A stretch of 64,000 nucleotides of DNA, from assembly GCA_963812915.1 (NCBI GenBank), contig CAWEXB010000007.1, forward strand, positions 62,001 to 126,000, in the 5' to 3' direction. Of this stretch, positions 7,893 through 17,337 are shown piece by piece (positions within the stretch are counted from its first letter, which is position 1; each line of letters opens with the position of its first letter). A model generated the notes under the pieces. The model did no database searches and was not told the DNA's origin. It was given only the letters and a program-made list of their open reading frames with translations. This DNA is from JACVRW01 sp963812915 (GTDB taxonomy: Bacteria > Actinomycetota > Thermoleophilia > Solirubrobacterales > Thermoleophilaceae). The translations under genes were made by a program, and so were the position numbers.

Positions 7893-10800
7893 ATGGGTCA
7901 GGCGGCCACAAAGGTCTCGGCGTTTGGGGTGCCGGCCAGCACTGTCACGTTCCTGCTGGCCGACATCGAGGGCTCTGCGCGGCTGTGGGAGAACCCGCCG
8001 ACGGTGATGCCCGAGGCGATCGCGCGGCATTACGAGATCCTCGACGAGGTGATTGCCCGTCACGGTGGCGTGCGGCCGGTCGAGCAGGGGGAGGGCGACA
8101 GCGTGGTGGCGGTGTTCGCGCGCGCTGGTGACGCGGTCGCGGCGGCGTTGGACGCGCAGCGAGGCGTGCTCGCGGAGGAGTGGCCCATCGGGACTGAGCT
8201 GCGTGTTCGGATGGCGCTGCACACCGGCGAGGCGCAGTTGCGCGATGACGGCAACTACTTCGGGGCCGCGGTGATCCGGTGCGCTCGCTTGCGGGCGGTC
8301 GGTCATGGCGGTCAGGTACTTCTGTCGGGTGCGACGGCTGAGCTTGTGGCCGACCATCTCCCCGAGGGCGCCGATCTAGTCAATCTCGGGGCGCATCGCA
8401 TGCGCGATCTCGGCCGCGCTGAGCGAGTGTTCGCACTCAGCCATCCGGATCTTGCGGGCGGTGTGCCGCCACTCCGCTCGCTCGATGAATTGCCCAACAA
8501 CCTCCCGGTCCAGTTGACGAGCTTCGTCGGGCGCGACCGCGAGCTCATTGAGCTCGGCGAGCTGCTGGATTCGACGCGGCTGTTGACGCTTACGGGCGCC
8601 GGCGGCTGCGGCAAGACGCGGCTCGGGCTGCAGCTTGCCGCCGAAGCGCTGGACCGTTATCCGGGCGGCGCATGGTGTCTCGAGCTGGCGCCGCTCTCGG
8701 ATCCGGCGCTGATCGAATCTGGGCTGGCGACGATGCTCGGCGTGCGCCCGCTGCCCGGCCGGACACCGGTCGAGGCGGCGGTCCTGCACCTGGCGCCGCT
8801 CCGCGCGCTCGTGCTGCTGGACAACTGCGAGCATGTCCTCGAGCCGTGCAGGCAACTTGCAGACGCGCTGCTGCGAGGCTGCCCGGACGTCACCATCGTG
8901 GCGACCAGCCGTGAGCCGCTCGGGGTCGGGGGCGAGACGACTTGGCGTGTGCCGTCGCTGTCGCTGCCACCCGAGCGGGCACCCGAAGCGCTTCAGTCGC
9001 TGGGGCACTCCGACGCCGTGCGCTTGTTCATCGAGCGCGCCGTCAAGGTCCGGCCGAACTTCGCGGTCACCAACGACAGCGCTCCCCGCGTGGCGCAGAT
9101 CTGCCGCGAGCTCGATGGCATCCCGCTTGCCATCGAGCTGGCCGCCGCGCGCGTGCGCGTCCTGTCGGTCGAGCGCATCGCCGCTGAGCTCGCGGACCGC
9201 TTCCACCTGCTGACGGGCGGCGAGCGCGGCGCGCTGCCGCGGCTGCAGACGCTGCGGGCGTCGGTCGACTGGAGCCACGAGCTGCTCGACGCGCCCGAAC
9301 GCACGCTGCTGCGTCGACTCGGCGTGTTCCAAGGCGGCTTCACTCTCGACGCCTGCGAGGCGGTGTGCGCGGACGATGCACTCGATCGCTACGCCGTTCT
9401 GGACGTGCTCACGTCGCTCGTCGACAAGTCGCTCGTGCTCGTCGAGGAGCGCGAGTCGTTGAGCCGCTACGCCTTGCTCGAGACGATTCGCCACTACGCG
9501 CTCGACCTTCTCGCCGAGACAGGCGAGATCGGCCGGCTACGCGACCGTCACGCCGACGCGTTCCTCGCCCTCGCCGAGAGCACCGCACCGGTCCTGGGGA
9601 CGGACGCCGGCTCGGGCGACGTGCTGGGCGCCGACGCGGCGAACCTTTACGCGGCGATCGAGCACACCGCGCAGGCCGAGCCCGAGAAGGCGCTGCGGCT
9701 GTGCTCGGCGCTGAGCTACTGGTGGCTGCTCACAGGGCGGCTCGTGGAGGGGCTCCGCAGCACTGAGTCGGGCGCTGGAGGCGACGGTCGGCGAGCGATC
9801 CTCGCTGCGCTGCGACGCTCTGTTCTGGCGCGGCTATCTCGCGTTCTTCGCGGCCGACTACGAGCTCACACAGCAAGCCGCGACCGAGGCGCTCGCACTC
9901 GCAGCACGAGCTCGGCGACCGGCCGAACGAGGCACGCATCCTCAATCTGCTCGGGCTCCTCGAAACCGGGCCGGACCCACGCGGGTCGCTGCCGACGTTC
10001 GAGCGCTCCTGCGAGTTGGCCCAGGCCGTGGGCGACAACTGGTGCCTCGCCGAGGCCACGCAGAACATCGGCTGGGCGCTGGTGATGGCGGGCGAGCACG
10101 ACGCCGCCCGCGCAAAGCTCGAGGCCTCCTTCGAGATCGCGCGTCGCGACGGCCTGCGCGAGCTGGTCGCTTGGCACTGGTTCATGCTCGGCCACGCCGT
10201 GTACCCCACCGCTGACCGTGACACTGCCCGCGCGTTGTGGGAGCGCTGCCTCGAGGGAGCAAGCGATCTTCAGGAGGGATGGGCGACCTGGAGCCTTGGC
10301 CTTCTGGATGTCGACGCGGGGAGACCGGCCGAGGCGCTCGAGCGACTCGAACCGTGCCGGCGACGCATGGTCTCCGCCGGTGTCGGCCACGGCCTGCCTT
10401 TCCTCGAGGACGGTATCGCCCTCGCCCACGCCGCGCTCGGCCGGCTGGATGAGGCGCGCGGCGGGCTCATCGCCGCAGCGCAGGAGCACGCGACCAGGTT
10501 CGTCTGGGCCCAGGCGATGGCGCTCGGACACCTGGCGCAGGTGGAGCGCCTCCGCGGCGACCACGCCGCCGCTCAGGCATCCGCCGAGCAGGCACTCGCC
10601 GTCGCCGAGCACCTCGGCCACCGCGGGCTTGTGGCACGCGCGCGCCATCAACTCGCGCGCATCGCCGCTGTCCGCGGGGACTGGACCGCCGCCGAGCAGC
10701 TCGCGCATGAGGCCCTCGCAGACCAAGCCGAGCGTGGGGACCGCCTCGACATTCCTGATTCTCTCGACGTCCTGGCCGAGATCGCGGCCGGACTGGAGAG

Positions 10801-11239
10801 CCACCAGGAGGCCGCGCGCCTGCTGGGCGCCGCCGGCCGCGCGCGCGCCGAACTCGGGCTTGCGCGCTGGCAGACCGAGCAGGAGCGCGCGGAAGCGCTC
10901 ACGCAGCGCCTGCGTGAAGCGCTCGGCGACGAAGCGCTGACGAAGGCTTGCAGCGAGGGCGAAGCGCTCTCGCTCGACGAGGCGGTCGCCTACGTGCGCC
11001 GCGCTCGCGGAACGCGCAAGCGGCCGCCCGGGGGCTGGGAGAGTCTCACGCCGACCGAGCTCGAGATCGTCCGCCACGCTGCCGCCGGCCTGACGAACCC
11101 GGAGATCGGTGAGCGCATGTTCATCTCCCGCGGCACCGTGAAGATCCACCTCTCGCACATCTACGCCAAGCTCGGTCTGCGCAACCGCTCCGAGGTCGCG
11201 GCAGAGGCGATGCGGCGGCAGTCCGCCGGACACATCTGA
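7893..11239 (+). pseudogene. Cyclase-like / NB-ARC ATPase / TPR / LuxR regulator, two frame breaks
   Basis: Large actinobacterial regulator. Domain order: class III nucleotide-cyclase-like domain (TVTFLLADIEGSARLWE, GEGDSVVAVF, GQVLLS), then an AAA/NB-ARC ATPase with Walker A GAGGCGKT and LVLLDNCEHVL, winged-helix and TPR-like repeats, and a C-terminal LuxR HTH (LTPTELEIVRHAAAGLTNPEIGERMFISRGTVKIHLSHIYAKLGLRNRSEV). One extra base near 9763 and one near 9905 move the protein through three frames; both sides match the family, giving about 1,114 aa when repaired. In the cyclase domain the motif normally read INRCARLR is VIRCARLR, so the Asn that stabilises the transition state is Ile; this probably is a sensor rather than a working cyclase. 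Targets unknown. Confidence 0.85.
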
Positions 11240-11266
11240 ACGATCCGCCGCCGCGCCGGCGATCTC

Positions 11267-11283
11267 GTGGCCAGTTTGGCCAC
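11267..11283. promoter_or_regulatory. Short perfect inverted repeat upstream of the GNAT gene
   Basis: GTGGCCA-GTT-TGGCCAC, 28 bases after the regulator stop and about 90 bases before the acetyltransferase start. It could be an operator or part of a terminator; there is no T-run. Confidence 0.35.
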
Positions 11284-11371
11284 CTTCAAGCTCACGGATA
11301 TGCCATGTGGCAGATGTAACCGGCGCGGTCGCGACGTAGCGTGCGATGTCCGACGACCCTGGAGGTGCGCA

Positions 11372-11983
11372 ATGAGCGTTTCAGTCTCGGCAACGGTCGG
11401 TAGCTCTAACGCTGTACGGGCGCGTCCGGCAACCTCCGCCGACGTCTCCGCCGTCTCCCACACGCTGGCCGCCGCGTTCTTCGACGACCCGGTGTTCTCG
11501 TATTGCTATCCCGACGTCGCGCGGCGGAAGCAGATCCTGCCGCGGTGGTTTGAGATCGTCACCGAGGCAACCCTGCCCCACGGAGAGATCTACACAACCG
11601 ACGACGTCGTCGCGGGCGCGGTCTGGGTCCCGCCCGGCGTCGAGGACGACGAGCAGATGGGCGCCGCGCTCGGTGAGATATCGGGCAGATACGCGCACAC
11701 CCTCTTCGAGATCTTCGAGCGTATGGAGGAAAAGCACCCCCACGAGCCCCACCACTACCTGTTCCTGCTCGGCACGAGACCGGAGTGGCAGTGCCGGGGC
11801 ATCGGCTCGGCCCTGATGCGACCGGTGCTCGAGCTCTGCGATCGAGACGCCATGTCCGCGTACCTCGAGGCGACGAGTGAGGGCAATAAGAGCCTGTATC
11901 TCCGCCACGGCTTCGAGGTGGTAGGAGAGATCAAGCTTCCCGACGGCCCGAGCATGTGGCCAATGTGGCGGACGCCCAAGTAA
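11372..11983 (+). CDS. GNAT-family N-acetyltransferase
   Basis: Acetyl-CoA-dependent N-acetyltransferase of 203 aa. The ATG at 11372 follows a good ribosome site (GGAGGTG at 11361); the longer frame upstream is Cys/Arg-rich and not credible. VRARPATSADVSAVSHTLAAAFFDDPVF is the usual N-terminal strand-helix, and the acetyl-CoA motif A reads LLGTRPEWQCRGIGSALM (Q-x-x-G-I-G), followed by YLEATSEGNKSLYLRHGFEVVGEI, typical of motif B in this subgroup. Substrate unknown; related enzymes acetylate small amines or antibiotics. It stands alone between the regulator and msrA. Confidence 0.88.
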   Translation: MSVSVSATVGSSNAVRARPATSADVSAVSHTLAAAFFDDPVFSYCYPDVARRKQILPRWFEIVTEATLPHGEIYTTDDVVAGAVWVPPGVEDDEQMGAALGEISGRYAHTLFEIFERMEEKHPHEPHHYLFLLGTRPEWQCRGIGSALMRPVLELCDRDAMSAYLEATSEGNKSLYLRHGFEVVGEIKLPDGPSMWPMWRTPK

Positions 11984-12085
11984 GGAGCACGGTCGCGGCG
12001 GCGCGCGCCCGTGCGGAGCGGTCATGTTTGATCGCCGGGCGTCCGGAACTTAGACTCGACAGTACTTCGAAGGACTGACCAGGCC

Positions 12086-12601
12086 ATGAGCGACAACGTC
12101 GAGACCGCGGTCCTCGCGGGAGGCTGCTTCTGGATCATGCAGCAGCTGCTGCGCGACCGCGACGGAGTCATCTCCACCCGCGTGGGATGGACCGGCGGCG
12201 AAAACGACAACCCGACCGAGCAGAATAATTCCGGTCACGCCGAAGCGGTCGAGGTCGCCTTCGAACCGGACCGGATCTCCTATCGGGACCTACTCGAGTT
12301 CTTCTTCCAGATCCACCGACCCGACCTTGGCGAACGTCTCGTCGGCTCCGGCTACCGCTCGGCGATCTTCTATACGAGCGAGGAGCAGCGCAAGGTGGCC
12401 GAGGAGACGATCCGCGACGTCGACGCCTCGGGGCATTGGCCCGGCAAGGTCATGACTGAGATCAGCGAGGCCGGTCACTTCTGGGAGGCCGAGCCCGAAG
12501 ATCAGGACTACTTCCAGCGCTATCCGGACGGCTGCGCGCCCCCCTTCCCGCGGCACGGTGTGGAAGCTGCAAACCGCGAGCCCGCGGCCGAGCTCAGCTG
12601 A
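12086..12601 (+). CDS. msrA: Peptide-methionine (S)-S-oxide reductase MsrA
   Basis: Repairs oxidised methionine by reducing the S-epimer of methionine sulfoxide. The protein is 171 aa. The catalytic motif G-C-F-W is at residues 13-16 with Cys14, followed by GVISTRVGWTGGENDNPT, NSGHAEAVEVAFEPDRISYRDLLEFFFQIHRP and SEAGHFWEAEPEDQDYFQRYPDGC, all standard. The residue after GCFW is Ile-Met-Gln rather than the common Gly-Val-Glu, a variant group. A Cys lies in the C-terminal tail (PDGC) and could resolve the sulfenic acid. Single gene with its own upstream region. Confidence 0.93.
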   Translation: MSDNVETAVLAGGCFWIMQQLLRDRDGVISTRVGWTGGENDNPTEQNNSGHAEAVEVAFEPDRISYRDLLEFFFQIHRPDLGERLVGSGYRSAIFYTSEEQRKVAEETIRDVDASGHWPGKVMTEISEAGHFWEAEPEDQDYFQRYPDGCAPPFPRHGVEAANREPAAELS

Positions 12602-12994
12602 ATAGGCCCGCCTCCACGTTCAAGCCGGATCGCCGCTTCCCGTCCGAGCAGCACACCTCATCGAAAGGCTCGTCTTGCGTCACTTAGACGCATAGATGGC
12701 GGGTCGGGAGGAAACGCCGGGTACGCCGCCCGGCCCGCATCATCGCCCGGCCATGCAAGCGGGCGTTTCGAGCGCGACCCGGACGGGTCGAGCGCCGGAT
12801 CTCGTCCAAACCAGGCGCGCGACGGGCGGCGAGCCGGGCGCTCGCATTGTGTACCTGAGCGGAAGCGGCGACCGGTGACCCGTGAGGGGATCCCCGGATC
12901 CTCCGATCCCTAAGCGGGCCCGGCAAGCGCGTCGGGGTCGGTCAGCGCAGCGAAGGCCCGGTCCGGCGAGGCGCTGATGACTCGGACGGCGGTG
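12602..12994. other. Intergenic region without a convincing gene
   Basis: About 390 bases between msrA and the convergent DHFR-like gene. Short open frames exist on both strands but have no recognisable domain. A few GC-rich palindromes such as GGGATCCCCGGATCC lie around 12890; nothing clearer. Confidence 0.5.
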
Positions 12995-13567
12995 TCAGTC
13001 CGACTCATCGCGGCCGCGCCCGTAGCGCTCGTAGATCACGCGCGAGCCGAACGTCCTGGTCTCGACCAGGTCCAGCGCGATGCCTTCGGTGACCGGCGGC
13101 AGGAACGGCGTGCCGCCACCGACGACGACCGGGTTGCGGAACATGCGCAGCTCGTCGACGAGGCCGAGCTCGATCGCCTGCGCGGCCAGGCCGGCGCCGC
13201 CGATCTCGACGTCCTTGTCGGTCGCGTCGAGCGCCGCGGCGATCTCCTCGGCCAGTGACGCCTCGGCGAGCCGGGCGTTGCCCTGGACGCTGTCGAGCGT
13301 GCGGCTGAAGACGACCTTCGGGATCGCGCACCAGACGTCGGCGAACGCGGCCCCGAGCTCGTCCTCGCGCAACGACGGATCCGTCTCCCACACCAGCATC
13401 GTCTCGTACAGCCTGCGGCCGAGCAGACAACCGCCGAGCTCGCTTACCAGCGCGGTGTGGAAACGAAACAGCTCCTCGCTCGGGGCCGTCCACCCGAACG
13501 CGCCCTCGCGGTCGGTGATAAAGCCGTCCACCGAGACGCTCATCGAGTAGATCAGCATGGGCTTCAC
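12995..13567 (-). CDS. Dihydrofolate reductase-family (RibD C-terminal fold) protein
   Basis: Protein of 190 aa closely patterned on the one at 6329-6886: LIYSMSVSVDGFITDREGAFGW, GRRLYETMLVWE, KVVFSRTLDSVQGNARLA, DVEIGGAGLAAQAIELGLVDELRMF, PVVVGGGTPFLP and a C-terminal VETRTFGSRVIYERYG. It is an NADPH-binding fold related to the riboflavin pathway reductase, with unknown substrate. It starts 25 bases from a divergently transcribed methyltransferase gene, so the two may share a control region. Confidence 0.87.
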   Translation of the reverse strand: MKPMLIYSMSVSVDGFITDREGAFGWTAPSEELFRFHTALVSELGGCLLGRRLYETMLVWETDPSLREDELGAAFADVWCAIPKVVFSRTLDSVQGNARLAEASLAEEIAAALDATDKDVEIGGAGLAAQAIELGLVDELRMFRNPVVVGGGTPFLPPVTEGIALDLVETRTFGSRVIYERYGRGRDESD

Positions 13568-13592
13568 GGGCGCGTGATGCTATTGCTCGGGC

Positions 13593-14126
13593 ATGGCGGG
13601 CAAGGCATCGGAGCGGTTCGTCTGGGCGGTCGACACTCTGGAGGTCCGCCCGGCCGACCGCCTGCTCGAGGTCGGCTGCGGCCACGGCGTCGCGGTCTCC
13701 CTGGTCTGCGAGAGGCTGACGACGGGAGCGATCACCGCGATCGACCGCTCGCCCAAGATGATCGAGATGGCCACGCGGAGGAACCGCGAGCACGTCGACG
13801 CGGGCAGGGCTGTGCTCGAGGCCATCGCGCTGGAGGACGCCGACCTCGGCGATCGGCGCTTCGACAAGGTCTTCGCCTTCAACGTCGCTCCCTTCTGGCA
13901 GCAGCCGGAGGCGGCGCTCGGTGCCGTCCGCGAGCACCTCGCCCGGGACGGGGCCGTCTACCTCTTCTGGGACGCGCGCCACTCCGCGCCGGAGCGAGCC
14001 CGGGACCTCGGGAACGAGCTGGCCGACCGGCTACGCGAGGGCGGATTCTCCGTCGACAGGGTGCTGGTCGAGGACCTGCGCCCGGTCCCCGCGGTCTGCG
14101 CGATGGGGCGGCCCCAGGGCGGATGA
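13593..14126 (+). CDS. Class I SAM-dependent methyltransferase
   Basis: Small methyltransferase of 177 aa. Motif I is LLEVGCGHGVAVSLV, the acidic residue after strand 2 is in AITAIDRSPKMIEMA, motif II is KVFAFNVAPFW and motif III LARDGAVYLFWD. The compact size without additional domains is typical of the Methyltransf_25/31 group acting on small molecules. Substrate not evident. The gene is divergent from the DHFR-like gene and followed by a fragment of a glyoxalase gene. Confidence 0.85.
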   Translation: MAGKASERFVWAVDTLEVRPADRLLEVGCGHGVAVSLVCERLTTGAITAIDRSPKMIEMATRRNREHVDAGRAVLEAIALEDADLGDRRFDKVFAFNVAPFWQQPEAALGAVREHLARDGAVYLFWDARHSAPERARDLGNELADRLREGGFSVDRVLVEDLRPVPAVCAMGRPQGG

Positions 14127-14179
14127 ACATGGACCGCAACACCGTGTCGCGTTCCCATGAATGCGGGAGCGACGTCGGA

Positions 14180-14269
14180 GCCCTGCCACTGAGGATCGCG
14201 TTCGTCGCTGACCCGGACGGGAATCTCGTGGAGCTGCTTTCCAGCGACGAGATCGTTGAGGAACTCTGA
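14180..14269 (+). pseudogene. 3' fragment of a VOC/glyoxalase gene
   Basis: About 28 codons, reading LPLRIAFVADPDGNLVELL, match the end of a VOC domain including the Glu metal ligand. Nothing upstream in this frame belongs to the family; the preceding methyltransferase is in another frame. A leftover of a deleted gene. Confidence 0.6.
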
Positions 14270-14405
14270 TGCACACACTCGCGGGTGTCCGCTGGGCCGA
14301 CGTCGTCCCCGAGCTGCTTCGACTCCAGGCGATTGACCAGCCCTAGCCTCAGGGGTCATTCCGGAACACTGGCCCACGTGACTGAGGCCCCTCTCGAGCG
14401 CAGAA

Positions 14406-14846
14406 TCAGCCGGCCGAGAGTGCCGCCGCTCGGGCGAGCCGGTCGACCCGGTTGTTGTTCGGATCGCCCGCGTGGCCCTTGATCCACTCAAAGGTCACGT
14501 CTCGCCTTTCGTCCCATACCAAACCGAACAACCGCTCCCAGAGGTCTCGGTTCTTGACCGGGCCGCTCGATCCCTTCCAAGAGCCATCGCGCAACCACCG
14601 CTCGTGCCAGTTCTGGTTGAAACACTTCTCGACATAGGCGCTGTCAGTGCGGACTTCGACGACCCCAGTCAGCGTCTCGAGCGCCTCGCAGATCGCGGTG
14701 AGCTCCATGCGGTTGTGCGTCGTGCCTTGCGCGCTGCCAGAAATCTCACGGACGGTCCCCGCCTGCTCGATCAGTGCGGCCCAACCGCCACGCCCGTGCA
14801 TCCCGTTCGCGTTGCAGCTGCCGTCGGTCCAGACGACAGTCTTCAC
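14406..14846 (-). CDS. rnhA: Ribonuclease HI
   Basis: Cleaves the RNA strand of RNA-DNA hybrids. From the GTG at 14846 the protein is 146 aa, the normal length; the extra 46 residues of the longer frame upstream are not family-like. The four acidic catalytic residues are present: Asp8 in VVWTDGSC, Glu48 in NRMEL, Asp68 in VRTDSAYV and Asp135 in NNNRVDRLA, plus the His of KGHAGDPNNN. It contains the WLRDGSWKGSSGPVKNRDLWERL substrate-binding region of bacterial RNase HI. Single gene. Confidence 0.94.
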   Translation of the reverse strand: MKTVVWTDGSCNANGMHGRGGWAALIEQAGTVREISGSAQGTTHNRMELTAICEALETLTGVVEVRTDSAYVEKCFNQNWHERWLRDGSWKGSSGPVKNRDLWERLFGLVWDERRDVTFEWIKGHAGDPNNNRVDRLARAAALSAG

Positions 14847-15066
14847 TCCCCGCTTGCACCTCTTCCGGCTGTCCCTAGGGACGCAGCGCGAGGCGGGGAT
14901 CTGCGGCCTCTCCAGGGACGCCGTAGGACTCGCCGTTTGCGAGCCGAGTGCGCGCGGGAATGGATGCCAGGTGGTCCCGCGCACCCGTCGTTGCCGCTCT
15001 GCGTCGGCTGAAACTCGCTCTGCGGCGGCGCCCTGCCCACCTCCGTCCGTGGGCAGGCCACCGTGC

Positions 15067-15492
15067 TCAGTCGTCTCGCACGATCAGCAGGCTGCTTGGC
15101 GCGTGGTGGGAGAGCTTGGCCGCCACGCTGCCGAGCATGAAGCGGCGCAGCCCAGTGGTGCCGCGCGCACCGACCACGATCAGGTCGGCGTTCTGCTCGT
15201 CGGCGACGTCGATGATGGTCTGCGCGGGATCGCCCTCGCGCGCGTGCTTCTCGACGGCGAACCCCGCTTCCCGGAACCTGAGCTCGGCGCGGCCGAGCAC
15301 GTCCGCGGCCACGCCGCGCATGTCGACCGGTTCCTGCCGGGCGCTCAGACCGAGCCGCTCCAAGGTGGACCGGCCGGGATAGGCGCACACGAGATGGACG
15401 GTGACGCCGCTTGCGCGCACCAGCTCGATGACCTTCTCCACCGCCGCCTCAGCGGCCCGCGAGCCGTCAGTCCCTAGCACGAACGCGCTCAT
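15067..15492 (-). CDS. Universal stress protein (UspA family)
   Basis: A 141-aa single-domain Usp. It begins FVLGTDGSRAAEAAVEKVIELV, and near the end has the ATP-binding pattern G-x2-G-x9-G-S within VVGARGTTGLRRFMLGSVAAKLSHHAPSSLLIV. Members with this motif bind ATP and help cells survive stress or starvation (family knowledge). Nothing in the neighbourhood points to a specific role. Confidence 0.93.
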   Translation of the reverse strand: MSAFVLGTDGSRAAEAAVEKVIELVRASGVTVHLVCAYPGRSTLERLGLSARQEPVDMRGVAADVLGRAELRFREAGFAVEKHAREGDPAQTIIDVADEQNADLIVVGARGTTGLRRFMLGSVAAKLSHHAPSSLLIVRDD

Positions 15493-15817
15493 GTGCGGAG
15501 CCTACGGGAGCCTGAGTGGCCATGTCACGACGACTCCAACCCTCGCGGCCCCGCCCCGGCTGCCGGCGCGCCGCGCCTCGCCGTGATCATCACCACGCCG
15601 GCCGTCGACGAGGATGTCGTCGCCGAATGCGCGGCCCCGGGCGTCCCCCCGCATCTGGCTGGACCGCGCCATCGCCCCCGCAGGATGTCCAAGAAAAGGC
15701 TGTCGCCTCCTGGCGCAGCCGCAGCTGCCCGCGAGCGGCTTCGAGGGGGATTCTCTTGCTCCCACGAGTCCGGGGGGATAGGTTCGCGCCATACCCGAGC
15801 CGAGGAGGACTCCTGCC
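15493..15817. other. Intergenic region, divergent promoters expected
   Basis: About 325 bases between the divergent universal stress and phosphodiesterase genes. Open frames here are Arg/Ala-rich shadows. It presumably holds both promoters; no specific box stands out. Confidence 0.4.
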
Positions 15818-17025
15818 ATGGGAACCGGGCGAAACGGATGGGCGATCGTGTTCGTGGGGGTGGTGCTCTTGCTCTTCGCGGTCCCGGCCGCGTGGGCGCA
15901 GGGCGGGAGCGCCCGCGAGCAGTCTCCGCTCGTGGTGGGGCACCGCGGCGCCGCTGGCTATCTGCCCGACCACACACTGCAGGGGTATGCGCTCGCGATC
16001 AGGCTCGGCGCCGACTACATCGAGCCGGACTTGGTGGCCACCAAGGACGGCCACCTGATCGCCCGCCACGAGCCGAACATCGTCACGACAACCGACGTGG
16101 CGAGCCATCCGGAGTTCGCGGACCGGATGACGACCAAGATGGTCGACGGGGTCCCCGACACCGGTTTCTTCGCGTCCGACTTCACGCTCGCCGAGATCAA
16201 GACCCTGCGCGCGATTCAGCCGCTCAGCGAGCGTCCGCAGCAGTTCAACGGCCGTTTCGAGATCCCGACGCTCGGTGAGGTCATCGCGCTGGCGAAGCGC
16301 ATGTCAAAGCAGTTCCATCGCCGGATCGGCATCTATCCCGAAACCAAGCACCCGACCTACCATAAGAACCTCGGGCTCCCGCTCGAGCGCCGGCTCGTGA
16401 ACGTGCTCCGGAACACCGGCTGAACCACCGCCGCTCGCCGGTGTTCATCCAGTCCTTCGAGCAGTCCAACCTTAAGCTGCTCAACCGGCTCACCCCCGTG
16501 CGCCTGGTACAGCTCGTGGACGCCAACGACGTCGACCCCGACGGGACGATCACCTACGCGCCGCCGTTTGATCGTCCCTACGACTGGACCGTCTCAGGCG
16601 ATCCCGGGCTTCAGAGCCGCACCTTCGGCTTCTTCACCACCGACGAAGGGCTTGAGGAGATCCGCACCTACGCCGACGGCATCGGCCCGTGGAAGCCGTA
16701 CATCGCGAGCTCGCGCGCGATCGCGCTGAACCCGGACGGTACGGTCGCCGACGCGAACGGCGACGGCCTCGTGAACGAGACCGACCGCCAGCTGCTTCCG
16801 CCGACCGATCTCGTCGAGCGCGCCCACGAGCACGGCCTGCTGATACACACATGGACGTTCCGCAACGAGCAGCGCCGGCTGCTAAGCGACTACGGAGGCA
16901 ACCCCGTCAACGAGTACCTGCTGTTCTACCGGCTCGGCGTGGACGGGCTCTTCTCTGACTTTGCCGACACCGCGTTCGCCGCCCGCGAGCTGTTCAGGCT
17001 GGAGCAGGACCCGGACTATGAATGA
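15818..17025 (+). pseudogene. Secreted glycerophosphodiester phosphodiesterase, one frame break
   Basis: Secreted GDPD-family enzyme that hydrolyses glycerophosphodiesters to glycerol-3-phosphate and an alcohol. The N-terminus is a signal peptide (hydrophobic core then AAWA-Q). The catalytic core VVGHRGAAGYLPDHTLQGYALAIRLGADYIEPDLVATKDGHLIARHEPN holds the HRG His, the Glu-x-Asp metal ligands and the second His. The first frame ends at a TGA at 16421; one missing base near 16412 would continue it into HRLNHRRSPVFIQSFEQSNLKLL and IHTWTFRNEQRR, the C-terminal barrel half, through to 17025 (about 402 aa). It contains DANGDGLVNETD, a calcium-loop-like segment. Both halves are conserved, so a sequencing indel is plausible. 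Confidence 0.88.
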
Positions 17026-17331
17026 GGGCTGGGTACGGTCGGCGGGAGGCGCCCAGCGGCGTGGTTGCTGATCGCGTCGAGGTGCTGGGCGGAGTTCCCG
17101 TAGCGGAAGTAGCTCGCCCAGCTCGTCGAGCAGCCGGGACACGCTGTACCGCTCGACCTCCGCAATGGTGGTCCGATCGATGCCGGCCGTGCCCCTGTTG
17201 GCGCGCACCTGCCCCCACGCCCGCTCCAGGACGTCGCTTCGGAAGACCTTGTCGTGGAGCGCGTGGAACCGTCGTTCGGGGTCGGCCTTGGCCGCCTGGT
17301 CGCCCCGGCGCGACCGCCACTCGCCGACCAC
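17016..17331 (-). pseudogene. Group II intron reverse transcriptase/maturase remnant
   Basis: The 5' part reads RFHALHDKVFRSDVLERAWGQVRANRGTAGIDRTTIAEVERYSVSRLLDEL, the N-terminal RT-0/RT-1 region of group II intron maturases (the NRGTAGID motif). In a shifted frame this is followed at once by SYFRYGNSAQHLDAISNHAAGRLP and a stop, which matches the extreme C-terminus of the same proteins (YFR-GN-S). The whole central polymerase and endonuclease part is missing, so this is a deletion scar of a retroelement. It lies between the 3' ends of the GDPD and FAD oxidoreductase genes. Confidence 0.75.
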
Positions 17332-17337
17332 CTGCGA

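Noticed and set aside
14269..14346. 25-codon frame directly after the glyoxalase fragment
   Set aside because: Too short, no family resemblance; kept out of the gene list.
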